64,000 nucleotides of DNA from Lachnoclostridium sp. An118. Lineage in GTDB: Bacteria; Bacillota; Clostridia; Lachnospirales; Lachnospiraceae. Positions 32,892-39,665 of the stretch are shown here, piece after piece (position 1 is the first letter of the stretch; each line of letters opens with the position of its first letter). Both the position numbers and the translations under genes were made by a program. Under the pieces are notes generated by a model that saw only the letters and a program-made list of their open reading frames with translations, did not search any database and was not told where the DNA came from. The DNA lies in the NCBI RefSeq assembly GCF_002160985.1, contig NZ_NFLQ01000001.1, positions 186,001 to 250,000 on the forward strand. Reading direction: 5' to 3'.

Positions 32892-33386
32892 CTAGGCCGG
32901 ACCTACCACAACGCGGCCTTCCTTTGCAAAGGCCACAGGCAGACAGCACAGCTCGGCCGTGGCGCAGAATTTGTCCGCGCAGGTGATGATCCAGGCCTCC
33001 CTGCTTGTGGGGAGGGGACCCAGCGGAAACATGTGTGACAGGATCGCCAGACGCTCTTTCTCAGAGATGTCAAACCGCTCCTGGCTGTTCCTGGCAGCCA
33101 CCTTCGGGTGGTAGAATGCCTGGAATTCCTTTACCGGTTTTGGATCGCTGAATTTATAGAGGAAGAAATCGTGGAGAAGGCCTGCCCTTGCGGCTGCCCG
33201 CTCATCGCATCCCAGCTTTCTGGCCATCTTCCAGGAGAGGTAGGATACATTTAGGCTGTGGACCAGCCGTGTCGTCTTCAGGTGCTGGATGTAGCCGGAC
33301 AGCTTCCGGAATTCTTCATCCTCCAGGATATCTCTGACGATCCCCATAAATTCTGAGGAAATATCCTCCGTAACTTTAATGTCCAT
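32892..33386 (-). CDS. HD-domain hydrolase (uncharacterised)
   Basis: A 164-residue HD-superfamily protein. The first His is in TRLVHSLNVSYLSWKMA and the HD pair in RAGLLHDFFLYKFSD, followed by HPKVAARNSQE and LAILSHMFPLGPLPTSREAW, giving a full set of metal ligands. Proteins of this length and pattern are common in Clostridia and annotated only as HD domain-containing; a phosphatase acting on nucleotides is likely but unproven. It is a single-gene unit, divergent from the MBL hydrolase. Confidence 0.85.
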   Translation of the reverse strand: MDIKVTEDISSEFMGIVRDILEDEEFRKLSGYIQHLKTTRLVHSLNVSYLSWKMARKLGCDERAAARAGLLHDFFLYKFSDPKPVKEFQAFYHPKVAARNSQERFDISEKERLAILSHMFPLGPLPTSREAWIITCADKFCATAELCCLPVAFAKEGRVVVGPA

Positions 33387-33537
33387 CGGCGCTCACTCAC
33401 TTTCTTTTGATCTGCGCATTTTACTGCTCTTACTTTCTATATAGCTTTCAAAATGAAAAAAGTCAATGAAATTAATGAAAAAATAAGGAAGGATATGTTA
33501 GAATAGTAAGGCAGGATTTCAGGAAGGAGAAGATCAT

Positions 33538-34338
33538 ATGAAGCTTACGATATTAGGGACCGGAAATGCGGCGGTGACGGAGGTCTACAACACCTGCTTC
33601 GCGTTTTCCGACGGAGACAGACATTTCCTGGTGGACGCAGGCGGCGGAAACCAGATCTTAAAGAGGCTGAAGGACGCGGGCATCCCGCTGAAGGACATCC
33701 ACGATATATTTATCACGCACGAGCACATAGACCATCTGCTGGGGCTGATCTGGCTCGTGCGCATGATCGGGCAGAACATGAACAAGGGAAAATACGAGGG
33801 GGACCTGCGCATCTACTGCCACGCCGACCTCATTCCGGTCATCAGGACCATCACAGACCTCACCATCCAGAAAAAGGTGACAAAGCACATCGGAGAGCGC
33901 ATCCAGCTCATCCCGGTGGAGCACGGCGAAACAAGGGAGATCGTAGGATGTCCGGTGACATTTTTTGATATTTATTCCACAAAGGCAAAGCAGTACGGCT
34001 TTACCGCCATGCTGCCGGGCGGCGTGAAGTTTACCTGCGCCGGGGACGAGCCCTACAATGAGAAGGACTATGAATTTGTGAAGGGCAGCGACTGGCTCAT
34101 GCATGAGGCATTCTGTCTGTACGGGGAGGCGGACGAGTTCGGCCCCTATGAAAAGCACCACAGCACGGTGAAGGAAGCCTGTCAGACAGCCGAGCAGCTC
34201 CAGATACCGAACCTGATCCTCTATCACACAGAGGACAAGAATATCGCCAGGAGAAAAGAGCTCTACACAAGCGAGGGCAGAGGATTCTACCGCGGCAGCC
34301 TGTATGTGCCGGACGACATGGAGACCTTTGAGATCTGA
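33538..34338 (+). CDS. MBL-fold metallo-hydrolase (RNase Z-like)
   Basis: A 266-residue metallo-beta-lactamase-fold hydrolase. The start LTILGTGNAAVTEVYNTCF resembles RNase Z/ElaC-type proteins, the metal motif is FITHEHIDHLLGLIW, and later ligands are in MHEAFC and HHSTVKEA with a final His in LYHTEDKN. It lacks an obvious exosite arm, so it is probably a phosphodiesterase or hydrolase rather than the essential RNase Z. The GAAGGAGAAG site precedes the ATG. Confidence 0.88.
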   Translation: MKLTILGTGNAAVTEVYNTCFAFSDGDRHFLVDAGGGNQILKRLKDAGIPLKDIHDIFITHEHIDHLLGLIWLVRMIGQNMNKGKYEGDLRIYCHADLIPVIRTITDLTIQKKVTKHIGERIQLIPVEHGETREIVGCPVTFFDIYSTKAKQYGFTAMLPGGVKFTCAGDEPYNEKDYEFVKGSDWLMHEAFCLYGEADEFGPYEKHHSTVKEACQTAEQLQIPNLILYHTEDKNIARRKELYTSEGRGFYRGSLYVPDDMETFEI

Positions 34339-34381
34339 TGAGATATGATATAGGGAGATATAAGGAAAGGAAGGGACGGCT

Positions 34382-34639
34382 ATGCCGGTTACGAGACAGA
34401 TGATCTTTCCTCTTGCCTTTTACAAAAAGTCCAAATTTCACGGCAGCAAGGGGAAATGGAACTACCGGATCGAGAAGGTGTCCGGCGATGAGAAGGAGGA
34501 GTTCCTCCTGACAGTGTGGAAGGGGCCCTTCTGCTATGACGCCACGAAGGAGGAGAAGACTACCTACAGGTATCCCTTCAGCGATGAGGGACTGGATGCC
34601 ATCGTGGAGCAGCTGAACAAGCTGCCGACGGCACAGTAG
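34382..34639 (+). CDS. conserved hypothetical, 85 residues
   Basis: A small basic/acidic mixed protein I do not recognise. It contains aromatic-rich segments (SKGKWNYRIEKV, LTVWKGPFCYDAT) and a C-terminal helix (DEGLDAIVEQLNKL), looking like a compact alpha-beta domain. AAAGGAAGGGA precedes the ATG, and a good terminator follows, which supports it as a real gene, probably cotranscribed with the MBL hydrolase 43 bp upstream. Confidence 0.7.
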   Translation: MPVTRQMIFPLAFYKKSKFHGSKGKWNYRIEKVSGDEKEEFLLTVWKGPFCYDATKEEKTTYRYPFSDEGLDAIVEQLNKLPTAQ

Positions 34640-34667
34640 AGTTCAGGAGAAACAATGGATATGTAGG

Positions 34668-34700
34668 GCAGCCTGCGTTTTCGGACGCGGCTGCTTTTTT
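34668..34700 (+). terminator. intrinsic terminator after the 85-residue ORF
   Basis: GCAGCC-T-GCG (34668-34677) pairs with CGCGGCTGC (34686-34694), followed by six T residues (34695-34700). Confidence 0.85.
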
Positions 34701-34860
34701 GCTGCCTGTTTCTGCTGGAAACCACCCCGGAAATACGCCTGCGGCAGAACGTCTCGAGGAGATTGATGACGGCGTAGAGGAGCACGGTGAGGCACAGGAG
34801 AACGATGGGCATGAGGAGCCAGTAGGGGATTTTGAAAAGAAGCCTGCTTTTAGAGATTGT
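34700..34860 (-). pseudogene. possible remnant of a membrane-protein gene
   Basis: On the minus strand an open frame reads LLFKIPYWLLMPIVLL then CLTVLLYAVINLLETFCRRR, a convincing membrane helix ended by positive charges. The frame has no ribosome binding site or start, comes out of AT-rich DNA on its 5' side, and then runs through the terminator hairpin. It looks like a piece of a gene cut off when the neighbouring AT-rich block arrived. Family not identified. Confidence 0.35.
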
Positions 34861-34878
34861 ACTGAGAAAAATATGGAG

Positions 34879-34902
34879 ATTATAATATAAGTATATTATA
34901 AT
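34879..34902. repeat. perfect AT-only inverted repeat
   Basis: ATTATAATATA (34879-34889) and TATATTATAAT (34892-34902) are perfect complements around a 2-base centre, at the point where base composition changes. It may be an operator or a cruciform-prone junction. Confidence 0.7.
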
Positions 34903-34963
34903 ATACCTATGTTATAATTTGTTATAGTAGTTAGAGTAAATACTGTATAAGGCGGAAAATACT

Positions 34964-36238
34964 ATGATTAAAAGTTTTATTTTTGAGAACTATAAAAGCT
35001 TTGAAAAGGCAGAATTAAATTTGGAATCTGTAACAAGTTTGATCGGAACAAATTCGTCAGGAAAAAGCAACGCTATTGAAGGAATTCAGATATTGTCTGA
35101 AGCCGCAACAGGTCTGGATTTAAGTATTATCCTCGATGGCACACGAAATAGCGACAGTCATATACGAGGGGGCAGCAGCTCGTGCTGTCGGTTTCGAACA
35201 TCCTCATTTAAGCTGGGATGTCTTGTGGATTTGGATGAAAACTTTGATTTGTACTATTATATACGGATCAGTACCAATAAAAGAGTCTGGGTTGAGGAAG
35301 AAGCACTTTACAAGGTTGAAAATGGCAGCCTGAGCTTGTTGGACGGTGAGAAGATATTTAGGACAAAAAAAGCAAATAAGGATAGCGGTGATATAAAAGC
35401 AGAGTACAACAATAGAAAAGCAGGGAAAAACCCGGATATCATGTGTATGAGAGTGTCCTCAGTCTTGGCACAGTTAAAAAGTAAACTTCCACAGGAGACA
35501 ACCCATGACCAGGAATGTCTCAGTTACATTAATCTGGTACTTGATAATCTGAAGGGGATATTTGTACTCAATCCTATTCCTTCGATAATGCGCGATTATG
35601 TAAGAATTACGGATATGAATTTAAAATCGAACTGTGAAAATATTTCTCCGGTCTTGTACCATTTGTGTCAGAATGAAGAAAAAAGGAAGGAACTGTTGAA
35701 TATGGTACGCAATCTGCCGGAAAATGAGGTTGAGTCCATTGAATTTATTAAAACGCAGTTGGACGATGTTATTTTCGGGCTGAAAGAGAAATATATGAGC
35801 GTCTCTGAAATTGTAGACGCCAAAAAACTATCGGATGGGACTCTTAAATGTATCGCGATTTTGGCAGCAATTTTATCTATGCCAAAAGGAGGAATATTGG
35901 TCGTAGAAGAGATCGATAACGGAATTCATCCGGGAAGAATATATGCTCTGATAAATACTTTGGAAAGGATTGGAAAAGAAAGGAATATTGATATTATTCT
36001 GACTACCCATAATCCAACATTATTAAACGGATATGATAAAAATAAATTATTAGGAGTATCCGTTGTTTACAGAGAAGCGGAAAAGGGCACAAGTGTCATT
36101 GCTTCCCTAATAGATATTGAACATTTTCCTGAAATTTTTGCAATGGGTGGCATTGGAGATGCAATGATAGATAATTCTCTGATCAAAATGATCAAAGAAC
36201 CCAGACAGACGCCAGACACTTCATGGTTGGGGGTGTAG
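34964..36238 (+). CDS. AAA/ABC-type ATPase of a two-gene ATPase-PIN cassette
   Basis: A 424-residue ATPase of the OLD/RecF-like AAA_15/AAA_21 class. Walker A is LIGTNSSGKSNAIEG (about 27-40) directly after the typical start IKSFIFENYKSFEKAEL. Near the C-terminus come the ABC-signature-like LSDGTLKCIAILAAIL, Walker B ILVVEEIDNGIHPGRI (around 310), and the switch His in IILTTHNPTLLNG. No TOPRIM domain follows, unlike OLD nucleases. The next gene, 4 bp downstream, is a PIN-type nuclease, so the ATPase is likely the sensor/regulatory subunit. AT-rich codon use sets it apart from upstream genes. An anti-phage role is inferred from architecture only. Confidence 0.85.
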   Translation: MIKSFIFENYKSFEKAELNLESVTSLIGTNSSGKSNAIEGIQILSEAATGLDLSIILDGTRNSDSHIRGGSSSCCRFRTSSFKLGCLVDLDENFDLYYYIRISTNKRVWVEEEALYKVENGSLSLLDGEKIFRTKKANKDSGDIKAEYNNRKAGKNPDIMCMRVSSVLAQLKSKLPQETTHDQECLSYINLVLDNLKGIFVLNPIPSIMRDYVRITDMNLKSNCENISPVLYHLCQNEEKRKELLNMVRNLPENEVESIEFIKTQLDDVIFGLKEKYMSVSEIVDAKKLSDGTLKCIAILAAILSMPKGGILVVEEIDNGIHPGRIYALINTLERIGKERNIDIILTTHNPTLLNGYDKNKLLGVSVVYREAEKGTSVIASLIDIEHFPEIFAMGGIGDAMIDNSLIKMIKEPRQTPDTSWLGV

Positions 36239-36242
36239 TAAT

Positions 36243-36728
36243 ATGAGAGTAAGATTTATAGATACTTCCATTATTATGAATCTCCTGGAAATTCCGGGCA
36301 AGTGCTCTGACGCAGAAAGGGTAAAGGCAGATTTTAAATCGATTGTAGAAAGTGGAGAGGTTTTGATTTTGCCATTTTCCACGATTATAGAAAGTGGGAA
36401 CCATATTGCACATATCGCTGACGGGAGAATACGGAGAGAACGGTCGTTAATATTCAAAGAATTTCTTGAAAAAACAGCAAATAATGAAGCTCCGTGGAAA
36501 TTATATGGTGTTAAACTGGAAAAGGATGATCTGCTTGCGTTAGCAGAAAAATTTCCGGATTATGCACTGCAATATGAAATGGGTTTAGGCGATATGAGTA
36601 TCATACATTTTTACGAAAAATATAAAGAAGAGACACCGGCTGTGGGACACATCATGATTTGGAGTACAGACAGGCATCTCTCGGGATATGAGGAAGATGT
36701 GGCGATAAGGCGAAGAAAGGACAGGTAA
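36243..36728 (+). CDS. PIN-like nuclease partner of the ATPase
   Basis: A 161-residue protein with all four acidic positions of PIN-domain ribonucleases: Asp7 in RFIDTSIIMNLL, Glu50 in FSTIIESGNHI, Asp117 in GLGDMSIIHFYEK and Asp143 in IWSTDRHLSGYE. Spacing and flanking residues fit the fold, so an RNA-cleaving, metal-dependent enzyme is predicted. It is separated from the ATPase by 4 bp and followed by a terminator, forming a closed two-gene unit. Unlike VapC toxins it has no small DNA-binding antitoxin beside it; the ATPase may hold it in check or activate it. Confidence 0.78.
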   Translation: MRVRFIDTSIIMNLLEIPGKCSDAERVKADFKSIVESGEVLILPFSTIIESGNHIAHIADGRIRRERSLIFKEFLEKTANNEAPWKLYGVKLEKDDLLALAEKFPDYALQYEMGLGDMSIIHFYEKYKEETPAVGHIMIWSTDRHLSGYEEDVAIRRRKDR

Positions 36729-36775
36729 ACTAAATATACATACGTTGAGGTAAAAGGTATATAGAGAACACTTTG

Positions 36776-36806
36776 GACAGAGCTCATAACGGGCTCTGTC
36801 TTTTTT
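36776..36806 (+). terminator. intrinsic terminator after the PIN gene
   Basis: GACAGAGC (36776-36783) pairs with GCTCTGTC (36793-36800) around a 9-base loop, then six T residues. Confidence 0.85.
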
Positions 36807-36821
36807 GAAAACAGAGGGTCT

Positions 36822-37058
36822 TTATTTAAAAAACTCCTCCACCGGCGTATCCAGAACCTGGGACAGGCCGTACAGCTCAAGATCTGTAACCGTGCGGGTC
36901 TGGTCCTCAATCCGGGAAATGGAGCCCCGGCAGATGTAGATGGCCAGGACCTCCAGCTTGTCGGAAAGCTCCTGCTGGGTCATATGTTTCTCCAGCCGCA
37001 GTCTGCGGACCTTTGCGCCGATCATATTTTTTTGCTCCCTGTCAATAATCCGTGCCAT
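36822..37058 (-). CDS. XRE-family helix-turn-helix regulator
   Basis: A 78-residue DNA-binding protein consisting only of an XRE/Cro-type domain: KVRRLRLEKHMTQQELSDKLEV is the helix-turn-helix, followed by SRIEDQTRTVTDLELYGLSQVL. AGGAGGCAGAC lies before the start. It is divergent from the WYL regulator, and two copies of an ATGTCCT-N5-AGGACAT palindrome lie in the shared gap, the likely binding sites. Its base composition looks like the core genome rather than the AT-rich neighbours. Confidence 0.9.
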   Translation of the reverse strand: MARIIDREQKNMIGAKVRRLRLEKHMTQQELSDKLEVLAIYICRGSISRIEDQTRTVTDLELYGLSQVLDTPVEEFFK

Positions 37059-37071
37059 AACAGTCTGCCTC

Positions 37072-37139
37072 CTGTCTTGTAATAGGACATTTCTAATGCT
37101 ATACTAATAATCAGAATTTTATGTCCTGTTACAGGACAT
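37072..37139. promoter_or_regulatory. two operator palindromes between XRE and WYL genes
   Basis: The perfect palindrome ATGTCCTGTTACAGGACAT lies at 37121-37139. A second, 15/19-matching copy (CTGTCTTGTAATAGGACAT) lies at 37072-37090, within 35 bp of the XRE start codon. Centres are 49 bp apart. Autoregulation by the XRE protein is the simplest explanation. Confidence 0.65.
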
Positions 37140-37246
37140 TATATGGAATTGGATGACAAAAAATGTCTGAGAAAAAGGTGCGTGATGACACATATTGTCC
37201 ATATACTGTTCTATAATGTAAAAAAACGCACAGGAGGCTGTATGAG

Positions 37247-38197
37247 ATGGGGAATGAAGCACAGGACAAGGCACAGAGAGTGTTGACTATTTATTCAAAA
37301 CTGAAACAGGGGAAAATGATCTTTAAAGGAGCTGAGAGCAGGAAATATGGAGTTTCCGCCAGGACGATACAGCGGGATATCGCAGACATCCAGGCTTTCC
37401 TGCAGGAACAGGAGAACGAAAACGGTGAGCTTAGGGAGGTGGTATTTGACAAAGAAAAAGGGGGATACAGGCTGGAGACAAAGGTGTCCGAAAACCTGTC
37501 TGCCAGAGAAATACTGGCAGTAGGAAAAATACTCCTTGAGAGCAGAGCCTTGATGAAGCGTGAGCTTTTTCCGATCATTAACAAGATGGTCAGCCTCTGT
37601 GCGGATGACAGAGAGCGGGCGGTTGTGAAAGAGCTGCTCCAGAATGAGATGCACCATTATATAGAGCTGCAGCATGGGAAGGGCCTTCTGGATTATCTCT
37701 GGAAGATAGAGCAGGCTGTCCGTCAGCAGTATTTTGTAAAAATGCGATATCGAAAGACGAAAGGAAACGAGATCGTGGAGAGAAAGGTGATGCCGGTAGG
37801 TCTTATGTTCTCAGAATTTTATTTCTATATGCCAGCCTTTATCGAGGATATTGACCGTACTCTGGAATTCCAGAATCCGGATGATACCTTCCCCACTATT
37901 TACAGAGTGGACAGGCTGGAGAGCCTTGAGGTCACAGGGGAACATTTTTCCATTCCCTATGCTTCTCGTTTTGAGGAGGGAGAATTCCGAAAGAGAGTCC
38001 AGTTTATGTTCGGCGGGAAGCTGCGGAAGATTAAATTCAAATACGCAGGGAGCTGTCTGGATATGGTGCTGGACAGGTTCCCGACAGCAGAGGTTGTCAG
38101 GAGAGAAAAGGACGGGGTGATCGTCAGGGCTGAGGTGTTTGGAGATGGAGTTGAGCGGTGGATCCGCATGCAGGGGAAGGATGTGGAGATGATGTGA
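37247..38197 (+). CDS. WYL-domain transcriptional regulator (YafY-type)
   Basis: A 316-residue regulator: an N-terminal winged helix (KYGVSARTIQRDIADIQAFL), a middle WYL domain (QQYFVKMRYRKTKG, LMFSEFYFYMPAFI), and a C-terminal WCX extension ending RWIRMQGKDVEMM. WYL regulators bind ligands such as nucleic acid or nucleotides and often control phage-defence or DNA-damage genes. It starts at 37247 after CAGGAGG and ends 106 bp before the dynamin operon, in the same direction, but a separate promoter lies between. It is therefore a good candidate controller of that operon. Base composition is closer to core than the genes it precedes. Confidence 0.88.
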   Translation: MGNEAQDKAQRVLTIYSKLKQGKMIFKGAESRKYGVSARTIQRDIADIQAFLQEQENENGELREVVFDKEKGGYRLETKVSENLSAREILAVGKILLESRALMKRELFPIINKMVSLCADDRERAVVKELLQNEMHHYIELQHGKGLLDYLWKIEQAVRQQYFVKMRYRKTKGNEIVERKVMPVGLMFSEFYFYMPAFIEDIDRTLEFQNPDDTFPTIYRVDRLESLEVTGEHFSIPYASRFEEGEFRKRVQFMFGGKLRKIKFKYAGSCLDMVLDRFPTAEVVRREKDGVIVRAEVFGDGVERWIRMQGKDVEMM

Positions 38198-38236
38198 AAG
38201 AAACAATATGTGAATTGGATAATTTGTCTAAAAATG

Positions 38237-38266
38237 TTACAAAAACAAATAAAAATGTGGTAAAAT
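38237..38266 (+). promoter_or_regulatory. promoter of the dynamin-HerA-nuclease operon
   Basis: TTACAA (38237-38242), 18-bp spacer, TAAAAT (38261-38266). It lies just after the WYL gene and gives the long operon its own transcription start near 38273. Confidence 0.6.
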
Positions 38267-38276
38267 GACATAGAAA

Positions 38277-38298
38277 TATCAGAAAAAACATTCTGATA
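38277..38298 (+). promoter_or_regulatory. inverted repeat at the operon start
   Basis: TATCAGAA (38277-38284) and TTCTGATA (38291-38298) are perfect arms around a 6-base loop, placed at the expected transcription start and right before the first start codon. It can act as operator for the WYL protein or as a hairpin that hides the ribosome binding site. Confidence 0.55.
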
Positions 38299-38303
38299 AT
38301 GAG

Positions 38304-39665
38304 GTGGGGGTGAGGACAATTAATATTGCTTTTTTGTCAATGTCACATATTGTTGGCTTTAATCCAATCGTATATGATGCGGAAGAAACTAAAAAAGAAT
38401 ATTTGAGAAGGCTAAAGAGATATTTAAAAGCAGGCAGATGGAGAGAAAGAAAATATGTGCGGGCACAAATCCAGGCATATACCAGTATTATGAATGCAAC
38501 AATTCAAGAGGGCGATGCGCATGGTATAGATTTTTACCGATATTATATTCTCCTTGATCTGCTGCATATATTGTCGGGCCGGGCAGGAGCGGATGCGGAA
38601 GAAAAGGTGAAAAAGGTAAAAGAAAAATATTTCCAGGATTTTTGCCTTAAATCCGAAGAAAGAAAAATAGCAGGTCAAATATTACAGGCTCTGGTAAACA
38701 GCGGACAGAAAGTGTCGCTGCCAATCAGAGCAAAGACTTTGTTTGGCCATGAAAAGGAGTACATGCGGCTGATAAAAAGTAATATTAAGTTCCTGCACAG
38801 AGAACCATATATCGTGCTGGTGACGGCAACCATGAGCGCAGGGAAGTCCACATTTATTAATGCTCTTACAGGAAAGCACGTCTGTCTCTCGCAGAATATG
38901 GCCTGTACGAGCAAAAGACACTGTATCATCAATAAGGCTTTTGAAGATGGATATTCCTCTGAGTATGACTATGATTTGGTTATGACGGCAGGTCAGACGG
39001 AATTAATGAATAATAATGAAGAAAATATGTCTGATACAATAGCAGTGGCTACGCACTTCGACAGTATACTGGGAAATAAAAGGATTATTGTGAATGATTC
39101 TCCTGGAGTGAATTTCAGCGGGGATGAAGGGCATAAAAAGCTTACAGACAAGCTGATCAAGAAGAAAAAATATCAGCTGCTGATTTACATTATGAACGCC
39201 ACGCAGCTTGGAACAAATGACGAGGACGAGCATTTGGATTTTGTGAAAAAATGTGTGGGGCGGAAAAAGATTATTTTTGTTGTAAATAAAATTGATGCAT
39301 TTAATGTGGAAGAAGAAAATATGATTTCAGCAATAGAAGCGCAGGAGGCTTATTTAAAAAAGAAAGGATTTAAAGATCCCATCATATGTCCGGTTTCTTC
39401 AAGAGCGGGATATCTGGCCAAACGTTTTAAGAAGGAAGAATTATCACGGTCAGAAAAAAGAGAATTGTATAATTATGTTGATAAATTTGAACGGATGAAT
39501 TTGCCGGCATATTACACGAGAAGATTTGGACAGATGGGAATTAAAAATGCTGACACAGAAGAGGAACAATTGATCAAGACAAGCGGCATGGCGTTTGTTG
39601 AAAAAATAATAGCTTTATACGCTGAAGGAGGAAAAGCAGATGGCACAGATTTATGTAAAGTATAA
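38304..39665 (+). CDS. dynamin-like GTPase, first of a pair
   Basis: A 453-residue large GTPase. The first 165 residues are helical and basic with no known motif; then G1 VLVTATMSAGKSTFINAL (175-182 core), G3 NDSPG (264-268), and G4 FVVNKIDAF (328-331). The G-domain layout is that of bacterial dynamin-like proteins, which work in pairs on membranes. The start is unclear: GTG codons at 38304 or 38310 overlap a GAGGTGGGGG site, and the first ATG is at 38340. It overlaps the second GTPase gene by 26 bp. Low GC and Lys/Ile-rich codon use suggest acquisition from an AT-rich host. Confidence 0.82.
   Translation: MGVRTINIAFLSMSHIVGFNPIVYDAEETKKEYLRRLKRYLKAGRWRERKYVRAQIQAYTSIMNATIQEGDAHGIDFYRYYILLDLLHILSGRAGADAEEKVKKVKEKYFQDFCLKSEERKIAGQILQALVNSGQKVSLPIRAKTLFGHEKEYMRLIKSNIKFLHREPYIVLVTATMSAGKSTFINALTGKHVCLSQNMACTSKRHCIINKAFEDGYSSEYDYDLVMTAGQTELMNNNEENMSDTIAVATHFDSILGNKRIIVNDSPGVNFSGDEGHKKLTDKLIKKKKYQLLIYIMNATQLGTNDEDEHLDFVKKCVGRKKIIFVVNKIDAFNVEEENMISAIEAQEAYLKKKGFKDPIICPVSSRAGYLAKRFKKEELSRSEKRELYNYVDKFERMNLPAYYTRRFGQMGIKNADTEEEQLIKTSGMAFVEKIIALYAEGGKADGTDLCKV

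Larger units (their letters stand above)
34640..34963. other. 324-bp gap at the left edge of the accessory region
   Basis: It holds a plus-strand terminator (34668-34700), a GC-rich stretch (about 34700-34860) that on the minus strand encodes a membrane-helix-like peptide without a start, and then a sharp switch to AT-rich DNA with a perfect inverted repeat (34879-34902) before the AAA ATPase gene. The switch is a likely insertion junction. Confidence 0.6.

Noticed and set aside
34564-34812. Intact 82-residue minus-strand gene
   Set aside because: It runs through a terminator hairpin and overlaps the supported 85-residue gene; only its membrane-helix part looks coding, so it is listed as a remnant.
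32644-34902. tRNA-Thr as integration site for the accessory region
   Set aside because: The accessory DNA lies 2.2 kb away on the 5' side of the tRNA, conserved genes stand between, and no repeat of the tRNA 3' end is seen at the far edge.
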